A stretch of DNA of 64,000 bases from Ectothiorhodospiraceae bacterium. GTDB lineage: Bacteria; Pseudomonadota; Gammaproteobacteria; HK1. Every line of letters begins with the position of its first letter. The first letter of the stretch is position 1. The notes below the pieces were generated by a model. That model ran no database searches and was not told the origin of the DNA. It was given only the letters and a program-made list of their open reading frames with translations. Shown piece by piece: positions 34,286 to 42,762 of this stretch. The stretch lies in contig JACKNM010000003.1 of assembly GCA_024234875.1 (NCBI GenBank), positions 240,001 through 304,000 of the forward strand. Direction: 5' to 3'. The translations under genes and the position numbers were made by a program.

Positions 34286-34445
34286 GGGCCCGGCCTTCGC
34301 GATCCCGGCGCCGAGACCCGACGACGCCCGCAGAGGTGCTCGCCGCGCCGCCGCCCGGGGACTCGGTCGGGCTCAGGTCCCGCCTACCTTTGACCGGCGG
34401 TGCGGTGGGAGTACGCTCTCGGGGTCACAGAATGGGAGACGTCCG

Positions 34446-35249
34446 ATGGCGAGCACCTCCCGGCACGACGCGTGGAGCGCGGGTGACAGCTACGAGTACT
34501 ACATGGGCCGGTGGAGCCGCGCCATTGCGGCGGAGTTCGTCACCTGGCTCGACCAGCCGGCGGAGCTCGACTGGCTCGACGTCGGATGTGGCACCGGCGC
34601 GCTCGCAGCGACGATTCTCGACCGCTGCAGCCCGCGCTCGGTGCTCGGCGTCGACCCGTCCGAGGGCTTCGTCGCGCACGCGCGAGCAGACCGCTCCGAT
34701 CCGCGGGCGCGATTCGAGGTGGCCGGAGCCGAGGCGCTGCCCTGCGCCGACCGCGCCGTCGACGTCGTGGCCTCGGCGCTCGCCCTGAACTTCGTGCCCG
34801 ACCGGGCGCGCGCCCTCGCCGAGATGCGGCGGGTGACCCGGCCCGGAGGCACGGTGTCGCTCTACGTCTGGGACTACCCCGGAGGCGGCATGGGCTTCAT
34901 CAGCGCCTTCTGGCGGGCCGCCGCCGCCCTCGATCCCGCGGCCGCGGCACTGGCCGAGGATCGGCGGTTCCCGTTCTGCACCGGCGAGGCGTTGCTCGCC
35001 GAGGTCGCCGACGCGGGCCTCGCGGACCCGGTCGCGGAGTGCATCGAGGTGACGACTCACTTCCCCGACTTCGCGGCATTCTGGCACCCGTTCACACTCG
35101 GCGCCGGGCCCGCCCCGGGCTATTGCGCGAGTCTGACCGACGACGCCCGGCTCGCGCTCCGCCGCCGGCTCGAGGCAGACCTCGACGTCGGCGGCGGCCC
35201 GGTCGCGCTCCCGGCTCGCGCCTGGGCCGTCAGGGCGCGCGCCGTCTAG
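34446..35249 (+). CDS. Class I SAM-dependent methyltransferase downstream of the ATP-grasp gene
   Basis: The 267-residue methyltransferase has the SAM-binding motif WLDVGCGTGAL (43-53), VLGVDPSEGF, AEALPCADRAVD and RPGGTVSLYVWDY. This is a UbiE/Methyltransf_11-type core. GGGAGACGTCCG lies just before ATG 34446. It is on the same strand as the ATP-grasp gene but 160 nt away, with possible promoter room, so a role in the same pathway is not certain. The sequence lacks the motif wording of protein-isoaspartate methyltransferases used in some graspetide clusters. Confidence 0.85.
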   Translation: MASTSRHDAWSAGDSYEYYMGRWSRAIAAEFVTWLDQPAELDWLDVGCGTGALAATILDRCSPRSVLGVDPSEGFVAHARADRSDPRARFEVAGAEALPCADRAVDVVASALALNFVPDRARALAEMRRVTRPGGTVSLYVWDYPGGGMGFISAFWRAAAALDPAAAALAEDRRFPFCTGEALLAEVADAGLADPVAECIEVTTHFPDFAAFWHPFTLGAGPAPGYCASLTDDARLALRRRLEADLDVGGGPVALPARAWAVRARAV

Positions 35250-35382
35250 CAGCTCGTCGAGGAACCGAGCGCTTCGGCGGTCTGCCAGACACCGGGCCCG
35301 GCTGTCAGGCACGTGCGGACGGCGCCGCCGAGGTATCGGGCGGCGAGGCGCGACAGCTCCCTGGTGGCGAGCCTCCGCCGGC

Positions 35383-36684
35383 TCAACCGCGTGCGACTCC
35401 CGCCTCCACCGCCTCCACCCCGCACCAGTCGGCCACGAACAACGCGATCGACTTCGTCACCCGGCGCAGCGAGGCCAGCTCGACGCGCTCGTCGAAGCCG
35501 TGCACGCCGTCGCTCAGGGGGCCGTAGACCAACGCCGGGGTATCGGCGTAGAGCATGAACACGCGGGCATCGAGATAGGCCGGCGCGATGCGGGTCTCGA
35601 GCTCGGACTCGAAGACGCGGGCGTGGGCGGCGCGCAGGCAGGCCTCGGCGTCGGTGCCTTCCGGGAGCACGTAGCCCTCGGCGGTGAATCCGTTGTAGGT
35701 CACCGTCGGCGGGTGATTGGAGAGGTAGGGATCCGCGAGCGCGACGCCGCGCACCACCTGCTCGATCGCTGCCTGCGCCTCGCGCACCGGTGTTCCCGGG
35801 TAGAGCGCGGCGCGGCAGTCGATGCGACACCACGCCGGCACCGACGACGCCCAATCGCCGCCCTCGATCTTGCCGACGTTGATGGTGATCGGTTTCTCGA
35901 CGTCGGCGAAGAGCGGGTGATTCGCCTTCTCTGCGTTCCAGCGTGATTCGAGCTCGCCGAGCGCCGCGATGACGCGCGTCGCGGCGACGATGGCGTTGGT
36001 TCCGGTGGTCGAGCGCGCGACGTGTGCGGGGCGTCCGCGGACCTCGATCTGGAACCACACCACGCCGACATTGGCGCGCACCAGCCTGTCCCCGCCCGGC
36101 TCGCTGATCAGCGCCGCGTCGGCGCGGTAGCCGCGCGTGAGGCAGGCGAGCGCGCCGTTGCCGGTGCATTCCTCCTCGGTCACCGATTGCACGTAGACCG
36201 TCGCTGCCGGTTGCACGCCGGCCGCGCGCAGCGCGTCGAGGGCGAACAGGTTGGCGACCAGGCCCGCCTTCATGTCGCCCGCTCCGCGTCCGTGCAGCCA
36301 GCCGTCGACCACGCGCGGCTCGTAGGGCGGGTAGGTCCACATGTCGAGCGGGCCGACCGGGACCACGTCGACGTGGCCGTTCAGGATCAGCGAGCGGCCC
36401 TTCACCTCGCGCGGGTGGTGGGTGCCGACGACGTTGATCGCGTTGTCGTACGAGACCGCCACCGGCGAGAAGCCGGGGTGGTCGCGGATGGCGTCGACGT
36501 CGATGCGGAAGCGGTCCATCGCCAGGCCGCGGGCGCGCATCGCCTGGAACATCAGCTCCTGGGCGGTGTGCTCCTGCCCGCGCTGCGAGGGGTGGCGGAC
36601 GAGGTCGGCGGTGAATGCGACCTGGCGCTCGAAGGCGTCGTCGACCGCGTCGAGGATGGCTCGGGTGAGGCTGGAGTCGGGCAT
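35383..36684 (-). CDS. M20-family metallopeptidase/deacylase (ArgE/DapE type)
   Basis: The 433-residue enzyme has the M20 dinuclear zinc set. H104 and D106 are in NGHVDVVP, D137 in GRGAGDMKAG, and the catalytic/metal glutamates in SVTEEECTGNG (E170-E172). A distal segment, DGVHGFDERVEL, precedes the C-terminus. The family includes acetylornithine deacetylase, succinyl-diaminopimelate desuccinylase and amidohydrolase-like carboxypeptidases. The length and wording fit the ArgE/DapE group, but no arginine or lysine pathway gene is nearby. A catabolic N-acyl-amino-acid hydrolase is therefore equally likely. Confidence 0.88.
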   Translation of the reverse strand: MPDSSLTRAILDAVDDAFERQVAFTADLVRHPSQRGQEHTAQELMFQAMRARGLAMDRFRIDVDAIRDHPGFSPVAVSYDNAINVVGTHHPREVKGRSLILNGHVDVVPVGPLDMWTYPPYEPRVVDGWLHGRGAGDMKAGLVANLFALDALRAAGVQPAATVYVQSVTEEECTGNGALACLTRGYRADAALISEPGGDRLVRANVGVVWFQIEVRGRPAHVARSTTGTNAIVAATRVIAALGELESRWNAEKANHPLFADVEKPITINVGKIEGGDWASSVPAWCRIDCRAALYPGTPVREAQAAIEQVVRGVALADPYLSNHPPTVTYNGFTAEGYVLPEGTDAEACLRAAHARVFESELETRIAPAYLDARVFMLYADTPALVYGPLSDGVHGFDERVELASLRRVTKSIALFVADWCGVEAVEAGVARG

Positions 36685-36744
36685 GCGGCCATTGAACCAG
36701 AGGTGATCGTCGACTGCCAGATCGGGTGCCCGCTCTGACCGCCA

Positions 36745-36840
36745 CCGGGGACTGGCTCCGCCGCAGCCGGTGCCGGTCCCCTTTGGGGGCGCCGATGAGG
36801 GAGGGGACAGGCACGCGCTGTCGCGCGAGCCAGTCCCCGG
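36745..36840. repeat. Nested inverted-repeat element
   Basis: The outer arms CCGGGGACTGGCTC (36745-36758) and GAGCCAGTCCCCGG (36827-36840) are perfect 14-bp complements. Inside them, GTGCCGGTCCCC and GGGGACAGGCAC pair with one mismatch. The element fills the gap between two minus-strand genes and could fold into a long hairpin. Size and form suggest a dispersed palindromic or MITE-like repeat. Confidence 0.6.
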
Positions 36841-36849
36841 CGCGCGGGC

Positions 36850-37647
36850 TCAGCGTGGCTCGCGCTGGAACAGGCTGCCGTAGCCGGCCACCGCGGTTCG
36901 TACCCCGGCGAGTCGCAGGCAGTGCCACAGGCTCGCCTGGTTGGCCGAGATCACGGGTCGTCCCAGATCGTCCTCCAGGGCCTGGACGATGCCGACGCAG
37001 CGAAAGCCGGTGCCGGCGATCAACACGCCGTCGGCGTCTCTCGGGCACTGCGCGCGGATCTGGCGGTAGAGCGACTCGACGTCCTGCTCGAACCCCATCC
37101 CCTCGGGGTAGAGCCGCGCCGGCGGCAGGTCGCGCCAGTTGCGGCCGGGGTCGAAGCGCATGCTGCCGGCCGGCTCGAACCCGCGCTCGGCGAAGTAGGC
37201 GTGACCCTTCGGCAGCACCGCGTCGCCGAACCAGGCCGGGAACACGAGGAACGGATGTGAGACATCGCTCGCGCGCAGCGCCGCCTGGCAGTCGAGACCG
37301 TTGGTGGTCACCGCGATCTCCGGCGGCAGCATGCCCGCGAGCCGCCGCACCACCGCGTCGTCCCAGCCGGCGCCGCCGACGATGCTGCTCGAGCTGTGCC
37401 CGATCACCACCGCGGCGAGGCGCATCTGGGCGAACTGGCGGGCGCCGCGCTCGAGGTCGTCGGCGAGCTCGACCTCGGTGCGGTCACCGGTCCAGCCGGC
37501 CCACGGGGTCGAGGCCGAGACCCGCGCGGCGTGTATCGACACGTGGGGCGGCGCCATCGCCCACCATTCCGCCTCGGGCACCGCCTCGCTGGCGACGATG
37601 AACATCCCGATCCGCGCCTTCCAGCCCCAGTTGTCGCCGTGTGTCAT
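36850..37647 (-). CDS. Asp/Glu racemase-superfamily protein (maleate isomerase / arylmalonate decarboxylase-like)
   Basis: The 265-residue protein has the two-domain pattern of this superfamily. An N-terminal VVIGHSSSSIVGG loop is followed by a C-terminal GTGFRCVGIVQALE-DDLGRPVISANQA block, which in relatives precedes LE..LGkPV. The usual catalytic cysteines are not in their normal places: the first loop has serines, and the second reads GTGFRC where relatives read CTNxR. The reaction is therefore uncertain. ATG 37647 is supported by GAGGCG. It is divergent from the 37791 methyltransferase gene. Confidence 0.75.
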   Translation of the reverse strand: MTHGDNWGWKARIGMFIVASEAVPEAEWWAMAPPHVSIHAARVSASTPWAGWTGDRTEVELADDLERGARQFAQMRLAAVVIGHSSSSIVGGAGWDDAVVRRLAGMLPPEIAVTTNGLDCQAALRASDVSHPFLVFPAWFGDAVLPKGHAYFAERGFEPAGSMRFDPGRNWRDLPPARLYPEGMGFEQDVESLYRQIRAQCPRDADGVLIAGTGFRCVGIVQALEDDLGRPVISANQASLWHCLRLAGVRTAVAGYGSLFQREPR

Positions 37648-37790
37648 CGATGTCGCCTCGTCTCGTGTGGATGCGGCTGCGGTCGTCTCGACGCGCGCAG
37701 TCGAGCGGGTAGTGTATTCAACATCGCGGACCACCATCGCTCGGGCGATGGGAGACGGTGGTGCCACCGCGGACGGAAGGAGGGTCGCTC

Positions 37791-38627
37791 ATGCATGACG
37801 CCAGGCTCGTTGCCAGCCACTACACCCACGGTGATCTGCTCGATCGCATCACCGCCGGCGTGACCGGTCTCGGCAAGACCCCGGGTACGGTCACCGTCGA
37901 TGATCTCGGGGCGGTCGACGAGTTCCACATCGGCGGCCGCGCCGCCACCGCGGAGCTCCTCGACCGCGTCGGGCTCGATGCCGATCACCACGTGCTCGAC
38001 GTCGGCTGTGGGCTCGGCGGTGCGAGTCGTTTCGTCGCCGAGCGCTTCGGCTGTCGCGTCACCGGCATCGACCTCACGGCGGAGTTCGTCGACACCGGTC
38101 GGGTGCTCTGCGAGTGGGTGGGTCTCGCCGACCGTGTCCGGCTGCACCACGAGGACGCGACCGCGATGTCGTTCGCGCCCGAGAGCTTCGACCGCGCCTA
38201 CATGCTCCACGTGGGGATGAACATCCCCGACAAGCGCGCGCTGGCCGCGGACGTGTACCGCGTGCTGCGCCCGGGCGCGATTCTCGGCATCTACGACGTG
38301 ATGCGCGTCGGCCCCGGCGAGCTGGAATACCCGGTGCCGTGGGCGTCGGCCGCGGCGGGCAGTGCGCTCGCCACCGCGCACGAGTATCGCCAGGCGGCGG
38401 AGGCGGCCGGGTTCCGCGTGCTGGAGGAACGCGACCGCCGCGCCTTCGCGCTCGAGTTCTTCGCGCGCATGCGCGAGCGCATCGAGGCCGCGGGCGGCCC
38501 GCCGCCGCTCGGGCTGCACGTGATCCTCGGCGCGCGCGCGCCGGAGAAGCTGCGCAACATGGTCGCCGGAATCGCGAGCGGTGCGATCGCGCCGGTGGAG
38601 CTTCTGCTGCAGAAGGTCGGAGGCTGA
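37791..38627 (+). CDS. Class I SAM-dependent methyltransferase (UbiE/glycine methyltransferase-like)
   Basis: The 278-residue protein has VLDVGCGLGGASRF (SAM motif I), VTGIDLTAEFV, EDATAMSF and VLRPGAILGIYDVMR. A C-terminal half resembles small-molecule N- or C-methyltransferases. Start 37791 has an excellent ribosome-binding site (GGAAGGAGGG). The LLM oxidoreductase gene follows on the same strand 71 nt later, so they may be co-transcribed. The substrate is unknown. Confidence 0.85.
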   Translation: MHDARLVASHYTHGDLLDRITAGVTGLGKTPGTVTVDDLGAVDEFHIGGRAATAELLDRVGLDADHHVLDVGCGLGGASRFVAERFGCRVTGIDLTAEFVDTGRVLCEWVGLADRVRLHHEDATAMSFAPESFDRAYMLHVGMNIPDKRALAADVYRVLRPGAILGIYDVMRVGPGELEYPVPWASAAAGSALATAHEYRQAAEAAGFRVLEERDRRAFALEFFARMRERIEAAGGPPPLGLHVILGARAPEKLRNMVAGIASGAIAPVELLLQKVGG

Positions 38628-38698
38628 GCGGTGGCGCGCGTCGGCGCGCGATGGGCTGCCGTATCCTGCGCACTTCCAGACACATCGCGGAGCACAGC

Positions 38699-39634
38699 AT
38701 GTCCATCGCGCTGACCGACACGCTCCACTTCGGGCTGCAGGCGCGGCTCGATTCGCGCGACGACATCCGCGCCACCGTGCGCCGCGCCGAGGACGCGGGG
38801 CTCGAGTCGCTCTGGGTCGGCGAGCACATCGTGTTCACCGGCCCCATCCACGACCCGCTGCTGCGCCTCGCCCAGGCCGCTGCCTACAGCGAGCGGCTCT
38901 CCTTCGGCACCGCGGTCTACCTCCTCCCCTTGCGCCCGCCGGCGGCGGTCGCGAAGCAGGTGATCACGCTCGACCACCTCACCGGCGGCCGCCTGGTGTT
39001 CGGGGCCGGCGTCGGCGGTGAGTTCCCCAAGGAGTTCGAGGTCTGCGGCGTCCCGCACGGCGAGCGTGGTGCGCGGCTCGGCGAGGGTATCGAGGTCCTG
39101 CGCGCGCTGTGGAGTGGCGAGTCGGTGTCGCACGCGGGGCGCTTCTGGTCGTTCACCGATGTGCGGCTCGACCCGCCGCCGCTGCAGCCCGGCGGGCCGC
39201 CGATCTGGCTGGGCGGGCGCCAACCCGCGGCATTGCGGCGCATCGGCCGCAAGGCCGACGGGTGGATGAGCTACGTGGTCACGCCCGAGCAGTACGCGGC
39301 CGGGCTCGAGGTCATCGGCGAGGCGGCCGACCGCGCCGGGCGTCGGCTCGACCGCTTCGCCACCGCGCACCTGCTCTTCGTGCGCATCGACGACTCGCGC
39401 GAGCGCGCGCTGGCCGACGCCACCGCGATGCTGAGCCACCGTTACGGGATGGACTTCTCGCGCCCGGCCGCGCGCTATCCCGCACTCGGACCGCCGGCAG
39501 CGATCGCCGAGCGCATCCTCGCCTTTCGTTCGGCCGGCGTGCGCCACTTCATCCTCGACTTCATCGCCACACCCGAGGAGGAGGCCGCGCAGATCGCTCG
39601 CTTCGCCGAGGCGGTGCGCCCGCTGCTCGGCTGA
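38699..39634 (+). CDS. LLM-class (luciferase-like) flavin/F420-dependent oxidoreductase
   Basis: The 311-residue protein is a TIM-barrel luciferase-like monooxygenase with ESLWVGEHIVF, LSFGTAVYLLPLRPP, VITLDHLTGGRLVFGAGVGG, PPIWLGGRQPAALRR and a C-terminal FAEAVRPLLG. The wording is close to the F420-annotated subgroup. Since cofactor F420 is uncommon in gammaproteobacteria, FMN may be the true cofactor. Start 38699 follows CGGAG. It converges on the D-2-hydroxyacid dehydrogenase gene (9 nt between stops). Confidence 0.88.
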   Translation: MSIALTDTLHFGLQARLDSRDDIRATVRRAEDAGLESLWVGEHIVFTGPIHDPLLRLAQAAAYSERLSFGTAVYLLPLRPPAAVAKQVITLDHLTGGRLVFGAGVGGEFPKEFEVCGVPHGERGARLGEGIEVLRALWSGESVSHAGRFWSFTDVRLDPPPLQPGGPPIWLGGRQPAALRRIGRKADGWMSYVVTPEQYAAGLEVIGEAADRAGRRLDRFATAHLLFVRIDDSRERALADATAMLSHRYGMDFSRPAARYPALGPPAAIAERILAFRSAGVRHFILDFIATPEEEAAQIARFAEAVRPLLG

Positions 39635-39643
39635 GCCCGCTGC

Positions 39644-40669
39644 TCAGCGCTCGAACGTGACGCCGTGGGTCTGCGCCCGCAGGCGCGGATCGCGCGATCG
39701 CACCTGCACCGGTCGCCCCTCGAGGATCTCGACGCAGCGCTCGAGCGTGTCGCGCTCCAACCGCTCCATCGCCTCGTGCGTATAGAAGGTGAGATGCGGC
39801 GACAGGATCACGTTCGGGAGCGTGAACAGGGGCGAGAGCGGGTGCCCGGCGAGCGCGAGTGGCTCCTGACCGAAGACGTCGAGCCCGGCGCCGGCGATGC
39901 GCCCGGCAACGAGCGCGTCGACCAGCGCCGCCTCGTCCACCAGCCGCCCGCGCGAGACGTTGACCAGAAATGCGTCGCGCCGCATGGCCGCCAGCTCGCG
40001 GTGCCCGATCAGGTGACGCGTCTCGTCGTTCAGCACGCAGTGCAGGGACACCACGTCGCATTCGCCCAGCATGGCGAGAAGATCGTCTCGCTTGTCGACA
40101 CCGGCGGCGCGCATCGTCGCCGCATCGACGTGCGGATCGAAACCGAGCACCCGCGCGCGGAACCCGGCTCCGGCCATGCGCGCGAAGCACCGCCCGATAC
40201 GCCCGAGGCCGACCAGGCCGACGGTCGCGCCGGCGAGATCCCGGCCCAGCCACTGCCGGTCGGGCCACAGCCAGCCCCGCGCGTGCATCTCCCGGTCGAC
40301 CGGGATCAGTCGCTTCAACAGCGCGAGCATCAGCGTGAACGCCCCCTCGGCCACCGTCTCCTCCGCGTACTCGGGCACGTTCACCACCGGCACGCGACGC
40401 CGGATGGCGGCGGAGATGTCGATGGCGTCGATGCCGACGCCGTACTTGACGATTCCGGCGAGGTGCGGCGCGGCATCGATCACCGCTGCGGTGATCGGCG
40501 CGTAACAGGTGAGCAACAGACGGGCGTCTCGCACCTGCTCGGCGAGGCTCGCCTCGTCGGCGTCGCCGTCGACCAGCGCGACCTCGCAGCCACGCTCGCG
40601 CAACGCGGCATCGAGCATCGGGCAGGGGATCTCGGCGTCGGTGCGCACGACCTTGACTGCAGTGCCCAA
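39644..40669 (-). CDS. D-isomer-specific 2-hydroxyacid dehydrogenase
   Basis: The 341-residue protein has the family layout: an N-terminal catalytic subdomain, the NAD-binding VGLVGLGRIGRCFARM motif, and VNVSRGRLVDEAALVDAL with the catalytic arginine. GLDVFGQEPL carries the glutamate and SPHLTFYTHEAM the histidine. It oxidises or reduces a D-2-hydroxyacid. TTG 40669 is the likely start because GGAGGAAGG ends 5 nt upstream; the open frame above it reads as noise. Confidence 0.9.
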   Translation of the reverse strand: MGTAVKVVRTDAEIPCPMLDAALRERGCEVALVDGDADEASLAEQVRDARLLLTCYAPITAAVIDAAPHLAGIVKYGVGIDAIDISAAIRRRVPVVNVPEYAEETVAEGAFTLMLALLKRLIPVDREMHARGWLWPDRQWLGRDLAGATVGLVGLGRIGRCFARMAGAGFRARVLGFDPHVDAATMRAAGVDKRDDLLAMLGECDVVSLHCVLNDETRHLIGHRELAAMRRDAFLVNVSRGRLVDEAALVDALVAGRIAGAGLDVFGQEPLALAGHPLSPLFTLPNVILSPHLTFYTHEAMERLERDTLERCVEILEGRPVQVRSRDPRLRAQTHGVTFER

Positions 40670-40863
40670 GTGACCTTCCTCCGTGAGCTCGGATGCCGGT
40701 GGGTGACACCGCCGCGGCCCGCGCATTGTACGGGAGCGATGGGCGGAGCTCGCCCCGGGGACGGGCACCGAGCTCCGCCGAACGCCGTCGATGCGCGATC
40801 GGCTGGCGGTGACGACCCGGTCGGCGCGAGAATCGGGGGTGGCTCGGATGGTGAGGTCTGGCG

Positions 40864-41763
40864 ATGGCATTTCACAGGGTGCTGGTCACCGGCGCGGCCG
40901 GTCTGCTCGGGAGCGAGGTGGTGCGGGCGCTCACCGGGCGCTGCGAGGTGGTGGGGCTCGATGTCCGCCGCGGCGACGCCGACATCGCCTGGCACGTCGG
41001 TGACGTCACCGACCGCGCGCTGGTCGGTCGTGCGGTCGAGGGGTGTGACGCGGTGGCACACGTCGCGGCGATTCCGAACGTGGTCTCGGGCACCGGCGCC
41101 GACATCGTGCGGGTCAACGTGGTCGGTACCTGGAACGTCTTCGATGCCGCCGAGGCGGCCGGCGCGCGCCGCGTCGTGCTCTGCTCGAGCGACTCGGTGG
41201 TCGGGTTCACGGTGCTGCAGGGACGCATGGTGCCGCCCGACTACCTGCCGATCGACGAGGCGCACCCGATGCGCCCGACGGATCCGTACGCGCTCAGCAA
41301 GAAGCTCGGCGAGGAGGTGGCCGAGAGCTTCACGCTGCGCGGGATGGAGGCGGTGGCGCTGCGTCCGGTGTTCATCGCCCATCCGCAGTCGCGGGTGGAG
41401 ATCGAGGCGCGTGCTCGCGATCCGAAGGGCTACCGGCCGGGACAGGCCGGCGGCGCACAGCCGGCGGCGGGCGGGGCGGTGTGGCATCACGTCGATCCAC
41501 GCGACGTCGCGCGCGCCTTCCGGCTCGCGCTGGAGCTCGATCTCGGTACGCAGCGCTTCGAGCGCTTCTTCCTCAGCGCCGATGTGACGCTCTCACCCGA
41601 GCCGACGCTCGAGCGTCTCGCGGCCTGGCTGAAGGGGCCGTTGCCGCCGATCCGCGACCCGGGCGTGTGGGAGGCCAATCCGCATGCGCCGCTCTACGAC
41701 TTGCGGCGCGCCCGCGAGATCCTCGGCTTCGAGGCCGAGCACGACGCGCGCGGCTGGCGCTGA
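40864..41763 (+). CDS. NAD-dependent epimerase/dehydratase (extended SDR)
   Basis: The 299-residue protein has the Rossmann motif VLVTGAAGLLGSEVV, VAHVAAIP, a serine-rich LCSSDSVVG and the YALSKKLGEE catalytic tyrosine-lysine pair. The closest types are nucleotide-sugar epimerases and uronate dehydrogenases. It is divergent from the D-2-hydroxyacid dehydrogenase gene and precedes the PEP mutase-like gene by 93 nt on the same strand. This fits sugar-acid or keto-acid catabolism, but the substrate is unknown. Confidence 0.87.
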   Translation: MAFHRVLVTGAAGLLGSEVVRALTGRCEVVGLDVRRGDADIAWHVGDVTDRALVGRAVEGCDAVAHVAAIPNVVSGTGADIVRVNVVGTWNVFDAAEAAGARRVVLCSSDSVVGFTVLQGRMVPPDYLPIDEAHPMRPTDPYALSKKLGEEVAESFTLRGMEAVALRPVFIAHPQSRVEIEARARDPKGYRPGQAGGAQPAAGGAVWHHVDPRDVARAFRLALELDLGTQRFERFFLSADVTLSPEPTLERLAAWLKGPLPPIRDPGVWEANPHAPLYDLRRAREILGFEAEHDARGWR

Positions 41764-41856
41764 GCTCGCGCTCCGTGCGGTCGCGTCGAGGGCGGCGTGC
41801 TCCGGGCGCGCTTGCGTTAGTATCCGCATTCTCGAATCCACCACCGAGGTGACGCC

Positions 41857-42720
41857 ATGACCCCGCCCGAGAGACTGCGCGCTCTGCTCGCGAGACCCGA
41901 GTTCGTGGTCATGCCCGCGATCTGGGACGGGCTGACGTCGAAGCTCACCTATCAGGCCGGGTTTCCGGCTGCCTTCCTGTCCGGCTCGTGCGTCGCCGCC
42001 AGCCGTCTCGGCGGCCCGGATCTCGACCTCATCACCGCCACCGAGATGCTCGATGCGCTGCACCAGGTGCGCGCCGCAGCACCAGACCTGTTGATCCTCG
42101 CCGACGGTGACCACGGTTACGGCAACGCGATGAACGTGCAGCGCACGGTGCGGGCCTACGGGCGCGCCGGCGCCGCCGCGGTGCTGATCGAGGACAAGAT
42201 CACGCCCCGTGCGCTGACCGCGGCGGGCAAGCCGACGCTGCCGCGCGAGGAGGCGCGGATGAAGATGCGCGCCGCGGTGGCAGCGGCGAAGGAGTCCGGC
42301 TTGCTGGTGATGGGGCGCACCGACTGTCGCCCCACACTCGGCATCGACGAGGCGGTGGCGCGGATCGAGATGTACGTGGAGGAGGGAGCCGACATCCTCT
42401 TCCTCGACTCCCCGGCGGACGAGGACGAGGTCCGGCGCGCGGTGGCGGCAGCGGCGGGACGGCCGTCGTTCATCGTGCTGTCGCCGGGTGCACCGCGCGC
42501 GACGCCGACCACCGCGCGGGCGGCCGAGCTCGGCATGAAGATCGGCACCTTTCCGACGGCGATGCTGTCCCCGGTGGTGGGCGGCATCAAGGCCGGGCTC
42601 GCGGCCCTCGCGGCCGGACAGTCGGAGGCGGCGAGCGCGATCGCGCCGGCAGAGCTGCGCGAGACGCTCGGCTACGGTGACTACGAGGCGCAGGCGAAGC
42701 CCTACACCTTGCCGGGCTGA
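41857..42720 (+). CDS. Isocitrate lyase/PEP mutase-superfamily enzyme
   Basis: The 287-residue TIM-barrel protein has MPAIWDGLTSKL, LILADGDHGYGNAMN (metal-binding DxD), VLIEDKITPR and GRTDCRPTLG. It lacks the KKCGH cysteine motif of isocitrate lyase. It is therefore more like oxaloacetate decarboxylase, 2,3-dimethylmalate lyase or carboxyphosphonoenolpyruvate mutase enzymes. It acts on a small dicarboxylate or 2-oxoacid. GAGGTGACGCC precedes the start. Confidence 0.87.
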   Translation: MTPPERLRALLARPEFVVMPAIWDGLTSKLTYQAGFPAAFLSGSCVAASRLGGPDLDLITATEMLDALHQVRAAAPDLLILADGDHGYGNAMNVQRTVRAYGRAGAAAVLIEDKITPRALTAAGKPTLPREEARMKMRAAVAAAKESGLLVMGRTDCRPTLGIDEAVARIEMYVEEGADILFLDSPADEDEVRRAVAAAAGRPSFIVLSPGAPRATPTTARAAELGMKIGTFPTAMLSPVVGGIKAGLAALAAGQSEAASAIAPAELRETLGYGDYEAQAKPYTLPG

Positions 42721-42762
42721 GGAGGCAGCGGCGCGATTCTCCCCCGAGGACGAGGGCGCGAG

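Noticed and set aside
34446..35249. Protein-isoaspartate methyltransferase of the kind found in some graspetide clusters
   Set aside because: The SAM-binding motif and neighbouring segments are of the UbiE/Methyltransf_11 type, not the protein-isoaspartate type. Participation in the peptide pathway is left open.
33234..35249. Bacteriocin export genes expected after a double-glycine leader
   Set aside because: No peptidase-containing ABC transporter or other exporter is seen within the window near the peptide gene.
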